64,000 nt of DNA from Streptomyces sp. NBC_01262 (GTDB taxonomy: Bacteria > Actinomycetota > Actinomycetes > Streptomycetales > Streptomycetaceae), in NCBI RefSeq assembly GCF_036226365.1, contig NZ_CP108462.1:2708501-2772500 (forward strand), given 5' to 3'. The translations under genes were made by a program, and so were the position numbers. Below the pieces are notes generated by a model that saw nothing but the letters and a program-made list of their open reading frames with translations, ran no database searches and was not told where the DNA came from. Positions within the stretch are counted from its first letter, which is position 1; the number at the start of each line of letters is the position of its first letter. Shown one piece after another: positions 61,857 through 64,000 of this stretch.

Positions 61857-63989
61857 TCAGCGGGCGTCCCGGACGGCCCGCACCGCGGGCGCGGGGGTCG
61901 GGGCGGGCGCGGGGGCGGCCTCCAGCTCGGCGTGCCGGTGCCATCCCGTACGTCCGCGGAGCTTGAGCCAGGCCGTGGTCTCGTCGGGCGGCATCGCGGC
62001 GGCGACGAGCCAGCCCTGGATGGCGTCGCAGCCCAGGTCGCGCAGCCGCTCCCAGGTCTCGTCGTCCTCGACGCCTTCCGCGACGACCAGGAGCCCGAGC
62101 GAATGGGCGAGGTCGACCGTGCAGCGCACGATCTCGGCGTCCTCGTTGTCGACGACGAGCCGGGCCACGAAGGACCGGTCGATCTTGAGCTCGCTGACCG
62201 GCAGCCGCCGCAGGTGGACGAGCGAGGAATACCCCGTGCCGAAGTCGTCGAGCGACATCTTGACGCCGTGCCCGGTCAGTCCGGCCAGCGTGTCGGCGGC
62301 CCGCTGCGGGTCTTCGAGGAGCACGTGTTCCGTTATCTCCAGCTGCAGCGACCCCGGCGGGACCCCGTGCCGGGCCAGCCGTGCGGCCACGGCGCCCGCG
62401 AAGCCGGGCGAGTGGACGTCGCGGGGCGAGACATTGACGGCGACCGGGACCATCAGTCCCATCGCCCGCCACTTCGCGATCTGGCCGAGCGCCATCTCCA
62501 GCACGTACTCCGTGAGCTGCGGCATGAGCCCGGACGTCTCGGCGATGGCGATGAAGTCCTCGGGGCTCACCCTCCCCCGCTGGGGGTGGACCCAGCGGAC
62601 CAGGGCCTCAAGGCCGGCGACCTGGCCGTCGAAGCGGACCTTGGGCTGGTAGTGGAGCTCGACATCGCCCGCGTCGAGGGCGCGGCGCAGGTCGCCGAGC
62701 AGCCCGAGGCGGTCGGGAGTGTTGCCGTCGCGCTTGGCCTCGTAGACCTCGACGCCGCTGCGGTCACGTTTCGCCTGGTACATGGCGACGTCGGCGCGCC
62801 TCAGCAGGCCTTCGGCGTCGCTCGCGTGGTCGGGATAGACGGCGACCCCGGCGCTCGCCTCCAGGACCAGGGTCAGGCCGTCGAGACTCAGCGGTGAGCT
62901 GAGGGCGGCGACCAGGGACCGCGCGATGCGCTGAGCCCGGGTCGGGGAGTCGCAGGTGGGCAGCAGTACGGCGAACTCGTCGCCGCCCAGCCGTGCGGCC
63001 TCCGCGCCACGGGGCAGGGCGAGCCGAAGGCGGTCGGCGATCTGCAGGAGCAGACGGTCTCCGGCCATGTGGCCGAGCGTGTCGTTCACGGAGCGGAACT
63101 TGTCCAGGTCGATCAGGACGAGAGCCGTCCGCTCGCCGCCGCGCTCGGCGTCGTCGATGGCGGTCCAGGCGCGCTCCAGCAGCCACTGGCGGTTGGGAAG
63201 GCCGGTCAGCGGATCCGTCAGCTGCTCCTCGGCCCTCGCGTGGGCGATCCAGAGCGTGGAGTCCAGGGCGATCAGCGGGACCGCGAAGAGCGGAAGGATC
63301 ACCGGGAGGTCGGTGGCGACGACGATGATCAGCGGCGAGATGCCGAGCAGGGCGACACCGACGAGCCCCTGCCTGATCAGGGCCGTGCGGGCGACGGTCG
63401 GCAGGCCGCCGTCGCGCGGGACGATGGCATACCACAAAAGGGTGCGGGTCGCAGCGAGGTAGAAGAGCGCGGAGACCACGACAGCCGGTACGGCGGCGAT
63501 CCCCCAAGTGGAGGGGGACCAGGGTTGTTCCACGGAAGGGTGGGTGCCGAAGGCGGCCAGGCCGAGGGAGGCCGCGCCGATGCCGAGGATGTCGACCGCG
63601 CCGTGGAGCATGGCCTGCCGCCAGCGGTGCCGGCGGGCGCAGCCGACCAGCACGACGACGGCCAGGCTGACCAGGACGGCGGGCACCCAGCCGTAGAGCA
63701 GCAGCATGGCCAGGGTGAGGGAGGCGCCGGAGCCGGTGCCGCCCCACCAGCGGTCGCGGCCCATGGCGACGAGGTGGCCGACGATGATGCCGGTGAGCAG
63801 GGCGAAGGCCCAGCCGACGGTGCCGCCGGGGAACAGCGCGTTGCCGTCGATCCTGGTCCGTACGATGCCCACGCCGAGCGCCGCCGCGGAGGCGCCCACC
63901 ACCGCGTACCTCAGTGCTGCCGATGGCAGCGCCGGCGCGGCTGGCTGGCTCAGCTGCCGCGCCGGTCCGGCGCTGTCCGTCGGTTCCAT
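61857..63989 (-). CDS. rmdB: Membrane GGDEF-EAL c-di-GMP protein, RmdB-like
   Basis: This 710-residue protein has about six transmembrane segments (about residues 25-240), a GGDEF domain with intact '[12 protein letters not shown]' (about 331-342) and an EAL domain whose catalytic residues are all present: 'GLEALVRW' (about 459), 'EITEHVLL', '[11 protein letters not shown]', 'LKIDRSF' and 'AEGVED'. It should hydrolyse c-di-GMP and may also synthesise it. Gene order next to gatC matches S. coelicolor SCO5495, known as RmdB, a phosphodiesterase affecting development. GAGGG lies 6 nt before the ATG at the window edge. The C-terminus is an Ala/Pro-rich tail. Confidence 0.93.
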   Translation of the reverse strand: MEPTDSAGPARQLSQPAAPALPSAALRYAVVGASAAALGVGIVRTRIDGNALFPGGTVGWAFALLTGIIVGHLVAMGRDRWWGGTGSGASLTLAMLLLYGWVPAVLVSLAVVVLVGCARRHRWRQAMLHGAVDILGIGAASLGLAAFGTHPSVEQPWSPSTWGIAAVPAVVVSALFYLAATRTLLWYAIVPRDGGLPTVARTALIRQGLVGVALLGISPLIIVVATDLPVILPLFAVPLIALDSTLWIAHARAEEQLTDPLTGLPNRQWLLERAWTAIDDAERGGERTALVLIDLDKFRSVNDTLGHMAGDRLLLQIADRLRLALPRGAEAARLGGDEFAVLLPTCDSPTRAQRIARSLVAALSSPLSLDGLTLVLEASAGVAVYPDHASDAEGLLRRADVAMYQAKRDRSGVEVYEAKRDGNTPDRLGLLGDLRRALDAGDVELHYQPKVRFDGQVAGLEALVRWVHPQRGRVSPEDFIAIAETSGLMPQLTEYVLEMALGQIAKWRAMGLMVPVAVNVSPRDVHSPGFAGAVAARLARHGVPPGSLQLEITEHVLLEDPQRAADTLAGLTGHGVKMSLDDFGTGYSSLVHLRRLPVSELKIDRSFVARLVVDNEDAEIVRCTVDLAHSLGLLVVAEGVEDDETWERLRDLGCDAIQGWLVAAAMPPDETTAWLKLRGRTGWHRHAELEAAPAPAPTPAPAVRAVRDAR

Positions 63990-64000
63990 GCCCGTCCCTC

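Overview
The window is a strongly G+C-rich stretch of actinobacterial chromosome, almost certainly Streptomyces. Codon third positions are nearly all G or C, GTG and TTG starts are common, and the content is core Streptomyces: a conservon, accB/accE, ilvB-ilvN-ilvC-serA, leuB, ilvE, gatC-gatA-gatB and an rmdB-like c-di-GMP gene. From memory, the gene order matches the S. coelicolor SCO5544-to-SCO5495 interval read in order; no alignment was run.

Left part (1-13.1 kb): the end of a conservon operon (cvnA-D), the acyl-CoA carboxylase pair accE/accB, two malyl-CoA lyase/citrate lyase-beta paralogues, a MOSC protein, GNAT and HAD enzymes, a Rox-like FAD monooxygenase, a sugar-phosphate isomerase/class II aldolase pair, and citramalate synthase. 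Citramalate synthase is preceded by an Ile-containing leader peptide and a strong terminator, so it looks attenuated.

Middle part (13.3-43.8 kb): a secreted phospholipase D-like protein; a nitrogen island of fused ureAB, ureC, agmatine deiminase and tetR, divergent from an NCS1 permease and sharing paired operators; ilvE and leuB; a Tat-exported purple acid phosphatase; proline catabolism with its PucR regulator; a PadR/HAAS pair; a DUF2079 membrane protein; serA, ilvC, ilvN and ilvB with the classical MRTRILVLGKRVG leader; a membrane GGDEF protein with a decayed EAL domain; then a hydroxyacid dehydrogenase, an aldo/keto reductase and a lipoprotein sugar dehydrogenase. Isoleucine, valine, leucine and serine synthesis genes recur across the window.

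Accessory part (43.8-51.7 kb): a 158-bp MITE inserted at a CTAG, and an IS4-family element nested at its edge. Beyond them lies an operon of Baeyer-Villiger-type monooxygenase, short-chain dehydrogenase and hydrolase, divergent from an AraC regulator, resembling the mycobacterial mymA/virS locus. An enoyl-reductase-like membrane protein follows.

Right part (51.7-64 kb): a large LuxR-family ATPase regulator coupled to a 62-residue protein whose ribosome-binding site lies in a long inverted repeat, an MMPL transporter with a partner membrane protein, the gat operon, and an rmdB-like GGDEF/EAL protein. No tRNA, rRNA or CRISPR array was seen.
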